NCBI RefSeq assembly: GCF_000718985.1
Contig: NZ_JODL01000002.1
Location: 248,001-312,000 of the forward strand
DNA from: Streptomyces megasporus
GTDB lineage: Bacteria > Actinomycetota > Actinomycetes > Streptomycetales > Streptomycetaceae
DNA length: 64,000 nt
Direction of reading: 5' to 3'
Position 1 is the stretch's first letter. Each line of letters starts with the position of its first letter. Shown here one piece after another: positions 43,719-55,428 of the stretch. The translations under genes and the position numbers were made by a program. The notes beneath the pieces were generated by a model. The model was not told where the DNA came from and searched no databases. It was given only the letters and a program-made list of their open reading frames with translations.

Positions 43719-43906
43719 GTCGCCAGTCTGGCAGCCCGACGCCGCCTCGGGCGTCCGGACCGGTCCGTGGCGCCCACCTGCGGTGCTCCGAACCGTCCCC
43801 GACCTATTCCTCCGGCGCCCGTACGGGGCGGGCCCGATCCGCGTACTCTGTGGCAAACCCTCAGACCGTCGTACTCCCGTACTTCCGAAGAAGCGAGCAA
43901 CCGGCC

Positions 43907-44479
43907 ATGCCCACGCATCCGGACATGACGACCGCCCACCCCCCCTACGACGAAACGAGCGAGACAAGCGTGCAGGCCAGCATGCCCCCCACAACCGCCC
44001 CCCAGGACCAGGACGAGGCCCCGGCGGGGGCCGACGCCCTCCTCGACGCCCTCCAGCACCAGGTCGCCCTCTTCGCGCGCCGCGCGGAACAGACCCGGCT
44101 CGGCGGTGTCGGACAGGCCCGCAACTCCATGGACCGGGCCGCCTATCTCCTGCTCAACCGGCTCGACCAGGACGGACCCACAGGCGTCAAGGCGCTCGCC
44201 ACGGGCATGGGGATCGACTCCTCGACCGTGACCCGTCAGGTGGCGCCGCTGGTGGAGTCCGGTCTCGTCAAACGCACCTCGCACCCCGACGACGGGCGCG
44301 CGGTCGTCCTCCGGCTCTCCCCGCGCGGCATCTCGCGCCTGGAGCAGGTGCGCGCCTCGCGGCGCGAGTTGATGGCGCTGCTGACGCAGGAGTGGAGCGA
44401 GGACGAACGGACGACCTTCTGCGAGTTGCTCACCCGGTTCAACCAGGCCCTGTCGGAGCTCCAGGCGACACACTCCTGA
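43907..44479 (+). CDS. MarR-family transcriptional regulator
   Basis: A 190-residue regulator with a disordered Thr/Pro/Asp N-terminus of about 45 residues. The winged helix has a dimerisation helix LLDALQHQVALFARRAEQTR, the recognition region IDSSTVTRQVAPLVESGLVKR and the wing SHPDDGRAVVLRLSPRG. Start choice among several in-frame ATG/GTG codons is uncertain: 43907 is used, and 43850 or 43925 is possible. It is divergent from ilvA and precedes a DUF255 gene on the same strand by 156 bases, so either might be its target. The ligand is unknown. Confidence 0.85.
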   Translation: MPTHPDMTTAHPPYDETSETSVQASMPPTTAPQDQDEAPAGADALLDALQHQVALFARRAEQTRLGGVGQARNSMDRAAYLLLNRLDQDGPTGVKALATGMGIDSSTVTRQVAPLVESGLVKRTSHPDDGRAVVLRLSPRGISRLEQVRASRRELMALLTQEWSEDERTTFCELLTRFNQALSELQATHS

Positions 44480-44635
44480 CCACTGCGCCCCACGCGAACC
44501 CGCCACGGGGCACGGCCGCCCGGCGTCCCCGTCGCCGGGCGGCCCACGACCCGCGGACCGCGGACCGCGCCGGGAACCGTGCCGAGGCCGCGCCGCGGTT
44601 CCCGGTGAGGGGCCCCGAGGGGGCAGGATGGGGAC

Positions 44636-46711
<2,076 letters not shown>

Positions 46712-46820
46712 CGGACGGCGACTCGGGCGGGGCCATCGGTCCGGGCCGGGGGGCGTCGTCGTCACCCGCGTGGGGAAGAACACGGGGCGCCCCTCGCGAA
46801 CCGCCCGTACAGTGGCCCGT

Positions 46821-48032
46821 ATGCAGGTGATCCAGTCGACGAAGCTCGCCAATGTCTGCTACGAGATCCGGGGTCCGGTGCTCGAGGAGGCCATGCGGCT
46901 TGAGGCGGCGGGTCACCGCATCCTCAAGCTCAACACCGGCAATCCCGCGCCCTTCGGCTTCGAGTGCCCGCCCGAGATCCTCGAGGACGTGCTGCGCAAC
47001 GTGGGGTCGGCGCACGGCTACGGCGACGCCAAGGGCCTGCTCTCGGCCCGGCGCGCGGTGGCGCAGCACTACCAGACCAAGGGCATCGAGCTGGACGTCG
47101 AGGACGTCTACATCGGCAACGGCGCCTCCGAGCTGATCCAGATGTCGATGCAGGCGCTGCTCGACGACGGCGACGAGGTGTTGGTGCCCGCGCCGGACTA
47201 CCCGCTGTGGACGGCCTCGGTCTCCCTGTCCGGCGGCACGGCGGTGCACTACCGCTGCGACGAGCAGGCGGACTGGATGCCCGACCTCGCCGACATCGAG
47301 CGCAAGGTGACCGACCGCACCAAGGCGATCGTCGTCATCAACCCCAACAACCCGACCGGCGCCGTCTACGACGAGGAAATGCTGCGCGGCCTGACGGACA
47401 TAGCGCGCCGGCACGATCTGATCGTCTACTCCGACGAGATCTACGACAAGATCCTCTACGACGGCGCCACCCACACCCCCACGGCCGCCGTCGCCCCGGA
47501 CCTGCTGACGATCACCTTCAACGGTCTCTCCAAGGCCTACCGGGTGGCCGGATACCGCTGCGGCTGGATGGCCGTCTGCGGCCCCAAGACCCATGCCGCC
47601 AGCTACATCGAGGGCCTGACGATCCTGGCCAACATGCGGCTGTGCGCCAACATGCCGGCTCAGTACGCGGTGGCCGCCGCGCTGGGCGGACGGCAGTCGA
47701 TCAACGACCTGGTGCTGCCGGGCGGGCGGCTGCTGGAGCAGCGCGACGTCGCGTACGAGCTGCTCACGAGCATCCCGGGGGTGAGCTGTGTGAAGCCCAA
47801 GGGCGCGCTGTACCTCTTCCCCCGGCTGGACCCCAAGGTCTACAAGATCAAGGACGACCGGCAACTGGTCCTCGACCTGCTGCGGGAGGAGAAGATCATG
47901 GTCGTCCACGGCACGGGCTTCAACTGGCCCGAGCCGGACCACTTCCGCATCGTCACGCTGCCGACCGCGCAGGACCTGGCCGACGCGGTGCGGCGGATCG
48001 GCACCTTCCTCGACGGTTACGGCCAGTACTGA
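46821..48032 (+). CDS. alanine-type aminotransferase (AlaA-like, class I/II)
   Basis: PLP-dependent aminotransferase of 403 residues. The Schiff-base lysine is Lys238 in FNGLSKAYRVAGYR, with PNNPTGAVYDEEML before it and the phosphate-binding SDEIYDK. The N-terminus MQVIQSTKLANVCYEIRGPVLEE is typical of AlaA, which makes alanine from pyruvate and glutamate. It may act on other amino acids. ATG at 46821. Long residues of high conservation give a confident family call; the substrate preference is inferred. It is followed by a terminator hairpin at 48071. Confidence 0.9.
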   Translation: MQVIQSTKLANVCYEIRGPVLEEAMRLEAAGHRILKLNTGNPAPFGFECPPEILEDVLRNVGSAHGYGDAKGLLSARRAVAQHYQTKGIELDVEDVYIGNGASELIQMSMQALLDDGDEVLVPAPDYPLWTASVSLSGGTAVHYRCDEQADWMPDLADIERKVTDRTKAIVVINPNNPTGAVYDEEMLRGLTDIARRHDLIVYSDEIYDKILYDGATHTPTAAVAPDLLTITFNGLSKAYRVAGYRCGWMAVCGPKTHAASYIEGLTILANMRLCANMPAQYAVAAALGGRQSINDLVLPGGRLLEQRDVAYELLTSIPGVSCVKPKGALYLFPRLDPKVYKIKDDRQLVLDLLREEKIMVVHGTGFNWPEPDHFRIVTLPTAQDLADAVRRIGTFLDGYGQY

Positions 48033-48070
48033 TCCTCCGGTGCCGACCGGGAGCGGCACCGAGCGCGGGC

Positions 48071-48110
48071 ACGGCCCCGCGAGCCCACCACGGTGGGGTC
48101 GCGGGGCCGT
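48071..48110. terminator. 19-bp hairpin after the aminotransferase
   Basis: Arms 48071-48089 and 48092-48110 pair with a single mismatch; the innermost pairs would open to form the loop. It ends 133 bases before the next gene. Confidence 0.75.
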
Positions 48111-48243
48111 CGCGCTGTCGCGCCGTGTGCCCGGGGAGGTTTCCCGGTACGGTTCCGGGCGATCGGGGCGCTTTCTGTACCGGTGGCAACTTTAGACTCT
48201 GTCCAAGTTAGGATGTACTTCTGTAGTTGCCAGGAGGCCATCC

Positions 48244-48669
48244 ATGTACGAACCGATTCGCACCCCGTCGGTCCACGCCATGGCCGATCCGGCCAGGACC
48301 GAGGAGAGTCTTCCGCGTCGCTCCCGCGAGGAGGAACTGGACAACCGGCTCGCCGGTCACCTGACCGCCCTGCTGACCGTGACCGACGAGCTGCGCGCGT
48401 ACACCCCGCACGAGGAGCTGGACACCGCCGCGCAGCGGCTGGAGGCCGAGGTCACCAGGTTGCGTCGGGGACGCGCCCCGCTGCGGGCGACCCCCTCGGC
48501 CGGGGCGGGCGCCCCCGCCCGGGTGGCCGCCCTCCACCAGCGGGCGCACACCCTCGCCGGGCAGGCCCTGGTCGTGGCCACCTCCCGCGCGAACGACGAG
48601 GCGGCGGCGCTGGCCGCCGAGCGGATGGAGGCCCACGCCCGGGAACTCGGCCTGACCGAGATCCGCTGA
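48244..48669 (+). CDS. small helical protein of unknown function
   Basis: A 141-residue protein. Polar N-terminus, then EEELDNRLAGHLTALLTVTDELRAYTPHEELDTAAQRLEAEV, a Pro/Ala/Gly-rich linker and a C-terminal helix with LAAERMEAHARELGL. The predicted structure is coiled-coil with no catalytic residues, and no family was recognised. ATG at 48244 follows GCCAGGAGGCC, a good Shine-Dalgarno. It is convergent with the PEP carboxykinase gene and separated from it by a long hairpin. Confidence 0.75.
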   Translation: MYEPIRTPSVHAMADPARTEESLPRRSREEELDNRLAGHLTALLTVTDELRAYTPHEELDTAAQRLEAEVTRLRRGRAPLRATPSAGAGAPARVAALHQRAHTLAGQALVVATSRANDEAAALAAERMEAHARELGLTEIR

Positions 48670-48734
48670 GCCGAGATCAGCCGACCGGGCCGTCCGTCGA
48701 GCCCGGGCCCGCCGAGCGGGCCGCCGACCGAGAG

Positions 48735-48781
48735 CCGTCGGCCCCCGCTCCGACGTGAGGCGTCGGGGCGGGGGCCGACGG
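48735..48781. terminator. 21-bp hairpin between the small helical gene and pckG
   Basis: Arms 48735-48755 and 48761-48781 pair along 21 positions including one G-T wobble, loop TGAGG. It stops transcription from both converging genes. Confidence 0.8.
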
Positions 48782-48800
48782 GCCGACCCGCGGGCCGGAC

Positions 48801-50636
48801 TCAGCCCAGCCGCTCGACCAGGGCGCGGTACTCGTCCCACAGCTCCTTCGGCGTGTGGTCGCCGAAGGTGTTCAGGTGCTCGGGGATGAGCGCGGCCTCC
48901 TCACGCCAGGCCTCGGCGTCCACCGTGAGCAGGTACTCCAGGTCCTCCTCGGGCAGCTCCAGGCCGTCGGTGTCCAGCGCCTCCTTCGTCGGCAGGACGC
49001 CGATGGGCGTCTCGACGCCCTCCGCCTCGCCGTTGAGGCGGTCGACGATCCACTTCAGCACGCGGCTGTTCTCGCCGAAGCCCGGCCAGACGAACTCGCC
49101 CTTGTCGTTCTTGCGGAACCAGTTGACGTAGTAGATCCTCGGCAGCTTCTCCGGGTCCGTCTTCCTGCCGACCTCCAGCCAGTGGCCCATGTAGTCGCCC
49201 ATGTTGTAGCCGCAGAACGGCAGCATGGCGAACGGGTCGCGGCGCAGCTCGCCGACCTTGCCCTCGGCGGCGGCGGTCTTCTCGGAGGCCACGTTGGCGC
49301 CCAGGAAGACGCCGTGCTGCCAGTCGAAGGACTCCGTCACCAGCGGTACGGCGCTGGCGCGCCGGCCGCCGAAGAGGATCGCCGAGATCGGCACGCCCTT
49401 GGGGTCCTCCCACTCCGGCGCGATGATCGGGCACTGCGCCGCCGGGACGGTGAAGCGGGCGTTGGGGTGGGCGGCCGGGGTGCCGGAGTCGGGCGTCCAG
49501 TCGTTGCCGCGCCAGTCGGTCAGGTGGGCCGGGGGCTCCTCGGTCATGCCCTCCCACCACACGTCGCCGTCGTCGGTGAGGCCGACGTTGGTGAAGATGG
49601 CGTTGCCCCAGAGGGTCTTCATCGCGTTGGCGTTGGTGTGCTCGCCGGTGCCCGGCGCCACCCCGAAGAAGCCGGCTTCGGGGTTGATGGCGTAGAGGCG
49701 GCCGTCCTCGCCGAAGCGCATCCAGGCGATGTCGTCGCCGATCGTCTCGACCGTCCACCCCGGGATCGTCGGCTCCAGCATCGCCAGGTTGGTCTTGCCG
49801 CACGCGCTGGGGAAGGCCGCCGCCACGTACTTCGACTCGCCGCGGGGCGGCGTCAGCTTCAGGATCAGCATGTGCTCGGCGAGCCAGCCCTCGTCACGGG
49901 CCATCACCGAGGCGATGCGCAGCGCGTAGCACTTCTTGCCCAGCAGCGCGTTGCCGCCGTAACCCGAGCCGTAGGACCAGATCTCACGTGTCTCGGGGAA
50001 GTGGGAGATGTACTTGGTGGAGTTGCACGGCCACGGGACGTCCTCCCGGCCCGGCTCCAGCGGGGCGCCGACGCTGTGCACCGCCTTGACGAACGTCCCG
50101 TCCTCGCCCAGCTCCTCCAGCACGGCGCTGCCCATGCGGGTCATCGTCCGCATGGAGACGGCCACGTACGCGGAGTCGGTGATCTCCACGCCGAGCGCCG
50201 AGAGGGGGGACCCGAGCGGGCCCATGCAGAAGGGGACGACGTACATCGTCCGGCCGCGCATCGAACCGCGGAAGACGCCGCCCTCGCCGCCGGAGCCCGT
50301 GAAGATCTCCCGCATCTCGGCGGGGGCCATCCAGTTGTTGGTCGGACCGGCGTCCTCCTCCTTCTCGGAGCAGATGAAGGTCCGGTCCTCCACGCGGGCC
50401 ACGTCCGTGGGGTCGGAGGCCGCGTAGTACGAGTTGGGGCGCTTGATCGGATCGAGTTTCCGGAAGGTGCCCTTCTCGACCAGCTCCTGACACAGGCGCT
50501 CGTACTCCGCCTCGGAGCCGTCACACCAGACCACGCGGTCGGGCTGGGTGAGGGCTGCGATCTCGTCGACCCAGGCGATCAGTTCCTGGTGCCGGGTCGG
50601 GGTCGTGTCACTGGGAGCCGCAGTAGTGCGCGCCAC
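48801..50636 (-). CDS. pckG: GTP-dependent phosphoenolpyruvate carboxykinase
   Basis: Converts oxaloacetate and GTP to phosphoenolpyruvate, CO2 and GDP; the gate for gluconeogenesis from acids and amino acids. The 611-residue protein has the kinase P-loop [14 protein letters not shown], the Mn site [10 protein letters not shown], and the [12 protein letters not shown] segment shared by GTP-type enzymes. The size is canonical. GTG at 50636 with a GGAGC Shine-Dalgarno gives the start ARTTAAPSD. It has its own promoter in the 239-base spacer to the divergent TrhA-type gene. Confidence 0.97.
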   Translation of the reverse strand: MARTTAAPSDTTPTRHQELIAWVDEIAALTQPDRVVWCDGSEAEYERLCQELVEKGTFRKLDPIKRPNSYYAASDPTDVARVEDRTFICSEKEEDAGPTNNWMAPAEMREIFTGSGGEGGVFRGSMRGRTMYVVPFCMGPLGSPLSALGVEITDSAYVAVSMRTMTRMGSAVLEELGEDGTFVKAVHSVGAPLEPGREDVPWPCNSTKYISHFPETREIWSYGSGYGGNALLGKKCYALRIASVMARDEGWLAEHMLILKLTPPRGESKYVAAAFPSACGKTNLAMLEPTIPGWTVETIGDDIAWMRFGEDGRLYAINPEAGFFGVAPGTGEHTNANAMKTLWGNAIFTNVGLTDDGDVWWEGMTEEPPAHLTDWRGNDWTPDSGTPAAHPNARFTVPAAQCPIIAPEWEDPKGVPISAILFGGRRASAVPLVTESFDWQHGVFLGANVASEKTAAAEGKVGELRRDPFAMLPFCGYNMGDYMGHWLEVGRKTDPEKLPRIYYVNWFRKNDKGEFVWPGFGENSRVLKWIVDRLNGEAEGVETPIGVLPTKEALDTDGLELPEEDLEYLLTVDAEAWREEAALIPEHLNTFGDHTPKELWDEYRALVERLG

Positions 50637-50845
50637 AATCGCTCCAGAGGTTGAGGGTTTTGTGCCGGATACCGCACGTGTATCCGGTTCTTGTTTCCGT
50701 ATCTCGGACGTCGGCCCCTTGGGGGCTGCGGCCCGGATGCTGCGGCGTTGCTCATCCGGTGCCGACCACGCTCATTTGATACTCGCCCCTCCGTGGTGTT
50801 TCTGTCCAGACGGCCCGGGGTGACCAACGCCACGCACGAGCCGCA

Positions 50846-50863
50846 ACCTACGGAGTCGTAGGT
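50846..50863. promoter_or_regulatory. inverted repeat before the TrhA-type gene
   Basis: ACCTACG and CGTAGGT flank GAGT. It overlaps a TACGAT sequence (50863-50868) that would be the -10 box of the gene beginning at 50876. The inner core resembles the repeat at 13743-13758. A TetR-type operator is plausible but not shown. Confidence 0.35.
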
Positions 50864-50875
50864 ACGATGAGGCGC

Positions 50876-51595
50876 ATGACCGCCGCAGTACCCGAAGCGC
50901 AACGTGACGACTCCGACACCCACCGCGAAGCGGATCGTGGCGCCGATGCGTCCGTTCATCCGATCAAGCCCCGGCTCAGGGGCTGGCTGCACGCCGGGAT
51001 GTTCCCGGCGGTACTCGTCTCGGGCCTCTTCCTGACCGCGTTCGCGCAGACCCCGCGCGGACGGATCGCCTGCGCCGTCTACACCCTGACGGCCTGTCTG
51101 CTGTTCGGCGTCAGCGCCCTGTACCACCGCGGCGACTGGGGCCCGCGCGCCACCGCGGTGCTCCGCCGTCTGGACCACGCGAACATCTTCCTGATCATCG
51201 CGGGCACCTACACGCCGTTCGCGCTCCTCCTCGTCCCCGGCGGACGGGGCCAGGTGCTGCTGTGGGGCATCTGGGCCGCGGCCGTCGCCGGGATCGCCTT
51301 CCGCGTCTTCTGGGTCGGCGCGCCGCGCTGGCTCTACACCCCCTGCTACATCGCCATGGGGTGGGCCGCGGTCTTCTTCCTCCCCGACTTCCTGCGCGCG
51401 GGCGGCGTCGCCGTGCTGGTGTGCGTGATCGTCGGCGGCGTGCTCTACAGCGTGGGCGGCGTCGTCTACGGCATCAAGCGACCGAACCCCTCACCGCGCT
51501 GGTTCGGCTTCCACGAGGTCTTCCACTCCCTCACACTGGCCGCGTTCGCGGTCCACTACGTGGGGGTCTCGCTGGTGGCCTACGAGGCCTCCTAG
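50876..51595 (+). CDS. TrhA-type (hemolysin III / PAQR-like) membrane protein
   Basis: A 239-residue protein with about seven membrane helices and the family signature residues: the first helix region has KPRLRGWLHAGMFPAVLVSG, then LFGVSALYHRGDWG (the Ser/His motif) and HEVFHSLTLAAFAVHYVG near the C-terminus, which together form the zinc site. TrhA proteins are linked to membrane-lipid control and were once called hemolysin III. Starts at 50867 and 50876 are both possible; the second leaves a short leader. The last four bases overlap the convergent D-aminoacylase gene. Confidence 0.88.
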   Translation: MTAAVPEAQRDDSDTHREADRGADASVHPIKPRLRGWLHAGMFPAVLVSGLFLTAFAQTPRGRIACAVYTLTACLLFGVSALYHRGDWGPRATAVLRRLDHANIFLIIAGTYTPFALLLVPGGRGQVLLWGIWAAAVAGIAFRVFWVGAPRWLYTPCYIAMGWAAVFFLPDFLRAGGVAVLVCVIVGGVLYSVGGVVYGIKRPNPSPRWFGFHEVFHSLTLAAFAVHYVGVSLVAYEAS

Positions 51596-53283
51596 CCCCT
51601 GGCTCCCGGCGCCCGGCCTCCGGCGCCGGGGGAGGCCGCGCGGGTCCCGACGCACCGCACCGAGCGGCCCGCCGTCACGTCCGTGCGGCGTCCGTCCTCG
51701 ACCGCGAACAGGCCGTCGATCAGCACGTGCGGGATGCCCGTCGGCGCGGTGCGCGGTTCGGCGAACGTCGCGCCCGCCGCCACCGTCTCGGGGTCGAAGA
51801 GCACCAGGTCGGCGCGGTACCCCTCGCGCACCAGCCCCCGGTCCGGCAGCCGCAGCCGGGCGGCCGGCCGCCCGGTCAGGTGCGCCACGCACTCCTCCAG
51901 CGACAGCACACCCGCCTCGCGCACATAGTGACCGAGGTAGTGCGGGAAGGTGCCGTACGCCCGCGGGTGGGGCCGGTCCCCGACGAGGATGCCGTCGCTG
52001 CCGCCGGTGTGGGCCCGGTGCCGCATGATCGCCCGGACGTTCTCCTCGTGTCCGACGTGCTGGAGGACGGTGGTGCCCAGCCGGTCCGCCAACAGCAGCC
52101 GCCGCGCCACCTCGAAAGGCTCCTCGCCGCGCTCGGCCGCCGACCGCGCGACCGTCCGGCCGACGTACCCGGCCAGGGCCGGGTCGGCGGTGCCGGAGAC
52201 CTCCACGGTGTCCCAGTCGACGGGCACCCCGTGGCAGCCGTCCGAACCCTCCACCTCCAGCGCGCGCCGGAGGCGTTCGCATGCCCTCGGGTCCCGCAGC
52301 CGGGCGAGGCCGGCCTCCGGACCGCCGGCAAAGGCCCAGCCCGGCAGCAGCGCCGCCAGGGTGGTGCAGCCGGGCAGGTACGGATAGCTGTCCAGCGACA
52401 GGTCCACGCCGTCCGCCGCCGCCTCGTCCAGCAGCGCCAACAACTCGGGCGCGCGACCGGCGTTGACGGGGAAGTTGAGGGTGGCGTGCGCCAGGTGCAG
52501 CGCGCAACCCGCCTCCCGCGCCACCTCGACCATCCGCGCATACGCCTCCAGGGCGCCCGCGCCGTAGGAGCGGTGGTGCGGGCAGTGGTACCCGCCGTGA
52601 GCGGCCACCACCCGGCACAGCTCCACCAGTTCGGCGTCGGAGGCGTACATCCCCGGCGCGTACGTCAGCCCGGACGACATCCCCACCGCGCCCTGCGCCA
52701 GGCCCTCGGCGACCAGGCCCCGCATGCGCCGCAGCTCGTCGTCCGTGGCGGGCCGGTCCTCCCAGCCGACGACGAGCGCCCGCACCGTGCCGTGGGGGAC
52801 GAGGTAGGCGGCGTTGACGGCGATGCCGCGGTCGAGGCGGTCCAGGTACTCGCCGACGGTCCGCCAGTCGAGGTCGACGTCCCCGCCGTCCCCGTGCCAG
52901 CCGGTGATCGCCTGCCGCACCTCCTCCAGCGTGCGGTCGTCCACGGGCGCGTACGAGAGCCCGTCCTGCCCGATCACCTCCAGCGTCACGCCCTGCGCGA
53001 CCTTCGCCCGATGGTCGGGATCGCGCAGCAGCGCCAGGTCGCTGTGGGCGTGCATGTCGATGAAGCCCGGCGCGAGGACCAGCCCGTCCGCCTCCACCAC
53101 GCGCCGTCCGCCGGGCCGCGGCCCGGCGTCCCCCTCCCGGTGGATCACCGCGATCCGCCCGCCGCCGATCCCGTCGCCGGTGCCGCTGCCGACGCCGCGG
53201 TCGATCCCCACGTCGGCCCGGTACGAGGGGCCGCCGGTGCCGTCGACGACGCGCGCGCCGCGCAGGACGAGGTCCACGTCCAC
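51592..53283 (-). CDS. D-aminoacylase / N-acyl-D-amino-acid deacylase
   Basis: Amidohydrolase of 563 residues that should release D-amino acids from N-acyl forms. Metal ligands His78 and His80 lie in GFIDMHAHSD, with further family blocks GMSSGLTYAPGMYAS, ELCRVVAAHGGYHCPHHRSYG, LHLAHATLNFP and VGHEENVRAIMRH, plus a C-terminal beta domain (GREGYRADLVLFDPE-like LVREGYRADLVLFDP). The GTG at 53283 has a weak ribosome-binding site. It lies 36 bases past the next gene in the same direction, likely one operon with the D-serine dehydratase-like enzyme, with RidA and a transporter gene divergent beyond. Confidence 0.9.
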   Translation of the reverse strand: MDVDLVLRGARVVDGTGGPSYRADVGIDRGVGSGTGDGIGGGRIAVIHREGDAGPRPGGRRVVEADGLVLAPGFIDMHAHSDLALLRDPDHRAKVAQGVTLEVIGQDGLSYAPVDDRTLEEVRQAITGWHGDGGDVDLDWRTVGEYLDRLDRGIAVNAAYLVPHGTVRALVVGWEDRPATDDELRRMRGLVAEGLAQGAVGMSSGLTYAPGMYASDAELVELCRVVAAHGGYHCPHHRSYGAGALEAYARMVEVAREAGCALHLAHATLNFPVNAGRAPELLALLDEAAADGVDLSLDSYPYLPGCTTLAALLPGWAFAGGPEAGLARLRDPRACERLRRALEVEGSDGCHGVPVDWDTVEVSGTADPALAGYVGRTVARSAAERGEEPFEVARRLLLADRLGTTVLQHVGHEENVRAIMRHRAHTGGSDGILVGDRPHPRAYGTFPHYLGHYVREAGVLSLEECVAHLTGRPAARLRLPDRGLVREGYRADLVLFDPETVAAGATFAEPRTAPTGIPHVLIDGLFAVEDGRRTDVTAGRSVRCVGTRAASPGAGGRAPGARG

Positions 53284-53319
53284 TCCACAGGGCTCGGGGG
53301 CTTCTCGGGGGGCGGGCGT

Positions 53320-54636
53320 TCAGAAGAACGTGCGGAGGAAGTCCGTCACGGTGCCGTCCGGCTCGACGACCGGGACGAGCTGCCAGCGGTCGAAGACCGT
53401 GCACGGGTGCGACAGACCCAGGGCCACCCAGTCGCCCACCTCCAGCGTCACGCCCGGCGCGACGGTGACGAACGCGTGCTGGTCGGCCAGCCTCACCACC
53501 TCCAGCCCTTCCGCGTCGCGCTCGACCCCCTCCGGGGTGCGGACGGCCACGGGCCGGGGCAGGCCCAGGTCGTAGGAGGCGTCCCGCTTGCCCGCGTTGA
53601 GGAACGCCAGGTGCGGCTCGGGCCGGGAGACCACCTGGGCCCACAGCCGGAACGCCGGCAGCAGCGACCCCTCCTCGGGAATCCGGTTGAACGGCGTCAG
53701 ACGGCGGTAGTGGTCGTCGTCGTGCGAGACGTACGCGCCCGAGCGCAGCAGCCTCAGCACCGGCCGGGAGAGGTCGGGCAGGGCCGCGAACTCCTCGGCC
53801 ACCACGTCGAACCACGCGCTGCCGCCCGCGCTCACCACGATCTCCTCGTCCGCCCCGAGCCCGGCGAAACGGCCCGCCGTATCCAGTCCGGCGGCCAGCG
53901 AGGTCAGGGAGCGCAGCCACGCGCGGACGCGGTCGGCGTCGGCGTCCGGCACCTCGCCCTCGTACCCGGCGACCCCGACCAGCCGCAGCGCCGGCGAGGC
54001 CGCCACCGCGTCCGCCACCCGCGCCGCCTCCTCGGCGGTGCGGACGCCGGTGCGGCCACCGGGCACGCCCAGCTCGACGACGACGTCCAACGGGCGGACG
54101 GGCCCACCGGCGGCCGGCGCGGCGGCCGGCGCGGTGCTCAGGGCGGTGTCCATCAGCTCCACGCCGCGCACCGAGTCCACGTAGCAGACGAACCTCACCG
54201 CCGGGTCCGCCGCCTGCTCGGCGGCCATCCAGCGCAGCGCGGCGACGTCCACCACCTCGTTGGCCAGGAAGATCCGCTCGACGCCGAAGGCCCGGTAGAC
54301 GCGCGCGTGCCAGGGCACCGCCGCCGTGATGCCCCACGCGCCCAGGTCGAGCTGCCGGGCGAAGAGACCCGGGGCCATCGAGGTCTTGCCGTGCGGGGCG
54401 AAGGCCAACCCGTGGCGGGCGCAGAAGTCGCCCAACTGCCGGAGGTTGTGCTCCAGCGCCTCGGCCGACAGCGTCAGCACCGGGGTGGTGAAGCCGCCGG
54501 TGAACACCGAGCGCCGCTGGGCGGCGAGCGCGCCGACGGTCGTTCCGACCGCGTCCGGGGGAAGGCCCTTGAAGCGGTGGTCGACGACCTCCTCGGCGAG
54601 ACGGGCGACGGGCTCGGGGGCGTGCTCGGCGGCCAT
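53320..54636 (-). CDS. D-serine dehydratase-like / D-threonine aldolase-like PLP enzyme (DSD1 type)
   Basis: A fold-type III PLP enzyme of 438 residues. The lysine is Lys84 in APHGKTSMAP, and the C-terminal zinc pair His-x-Cys is in LGLSHPCTVFDRW; the Zn-dependent DSD1 class has this layout. Acting on D-serine it would yield pyruvate via aminoacrylate, and on D-threonine analogues aldehydes. ATG at 54636 preceded by CGGAG. With the downstream D-aminoacylase it forms a D-amino-acid degradation operon. RidA, encoded divergently, removes reactive aminoacrylate. The exact substrate is not fixed by sequence. Confidence 0.85.
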   Translation of the reverse strand: MAAEHAPEPVARLAEEVVDHRFKGLPPDAVGTTVGALAAQRRSVFTGGFTTPVLTLSAEALEHNLRQLGDFCARHGLAFAPHGKTSMAPGLFARQLDLGAWGITAAVPWHARVYRAFGVERIFLANEVVDVAALRWMAAEQAADPAVRFVCYVDSVRGVELMDTALSTAPAAAPAAGGPVRPLDVVVELGVPGGRTGVRTAEEAARVADAVAASPALRLVGVAGYEGEVPDADADRVRAWLRSLTSLAAGLDTAGRFAGLGADEEIVVSAGGSAWFDVVAEEFAALPDLSRPVLRLLRSGAYVSHDDDHYRRLTPFNRIPEEGSLLPAFRLWAQVVSRPEPHLAFLNAGKRDASYDLGLPRPVAVRTPEGVERDAEGLEVVRLADQHAFVTVAPGVTLEVGDWVALGLSHPCTVFDRWQLVPVVEPDGTVTDFLRTFF

Positions 54637-54794
54637 GGGAACTCCGAACTCCGTGGGAGCACGGCGACCTGACGCCGCGCCGTGTACGACACGCGTTGCG
54701 TGCGGTGCTCGGTGCTGTCTAGCATCCCGGCCGACAGCCGGTCAACGGCCCCCGAGCGGCGGCGAGGCACCGAGGAGCGGAGCCGCGGCGGCGT

Positions 54795-54880
54795 CTCCGT
54801 CCCGCTCGCTTCCGTCCCGCTCGCTCCCGCCTCGCCCGCTTCCGTCCCGCTCGCTTCCGTCCCACTCGCCCCCGTCCCAC
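54795..54880. repeat. 15-bp tandem repeat upstream of ridA
   Basis: Nearly six units with the consensus TTCCGTCCCGCTCGC: units 54795-54809, 54810-54824, 54825-54839 (divergent), 54840-54854, 54855-54869 and a partial one. It lies in the divergent region between the DSD1-type gene and ridA, ending 14 bases before the ridA start. Confidence 0.85.
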
Positions 54881-54894
54881 GAGGAGAGCCGCAC

Positions 54895-55308
54895 GTGAAC
54901 GCCACGACCGGCAAGACCGCCCTGACCCCGCCGACCCACACCGCCCCGCCCGCGCGGTTCTCGCACGGCGTGCGCAAGGGGAACATCCTCCAGGTGGCCG
55001 GACAGGTCGGCTTCCTGCCCGCCGTCCCCGGGCAGCCGCCCACCCCGGCCGGGCCGACCCTGCGCGAGCAGACGCTCCAAACCCTCGCCAACGTCGAGGC
55101 GGTCCTGAAGGAGGGCGGCGCGAGCTGGGAGGACGTGGTGATGGTCCGCGTGTACCTCACCGACACCGACCACTTCGCCGAGTTCAACGAGCTCTACGAC
55201 GCCCACTTCGCCGACCTGGTCGGGCCGCCGCCGGCCCGTACGACCGTCTACGTCGGCCTGCCCGCCGGCCTGCTGGTCGAGATCGACGCCCTGGCCGTCC
55301 TGGACTGA
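54895..55308 (+). CDS. ridA: RidA family enamine/imine deaminase
   Basis: A 137-residue YjgF/YER057c/UK114 protein that hydrolyses 2-aminoacrylate and related enamines. Family features are FSHGVRKGNILQVAGQVGFLP, a TLANVEAVLKEGGASWEDVVMVRVYLTD core and ARTTVYVGLPAGLLVEIDALA, which contains the conserved Arg and Glu of the active trimer cleft. GTG start with GAGGAGAG about eight bases upstream. Divergent from the D-serine dehydratase-like gene, whose reaction would make aminoacrylate. An in-frame extension through the 15-bp repeats is not accepted. Confidence 0.92.
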   Translation: MNATTGKTALTPPTHTAPPARFSHGVRKGNILQVAGQVGFLPAVPGQPPTPAGPTLREQTLQTLANVEAVLKEGGASWEDVVMVRVYLTDTDHFAEFNELYDAHFADLVGPPPARTTVYVGLPAGLLVEIDALAVLD

Positions 55309-55428
55309 CTCCACCCCGCTTCCCCGGTGCGGCCCGCCGCTCCGACCGCCCGCCACGCCCCCTTGTGCCGACCGTCGGCGCGCTGTTTGATGCGCCACGC
55401 CGTTCACGGGACGAGACGGAGGTCGCAC

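Noticed and set aside
54682..54894. N-terminal extension of RidA through the 15-bp repeats
   Set aside because: The GTG at 54895 has a GAGGAGAG ribosome-binding site and gives normal RidA length; the extension is a repeat translated by chance.
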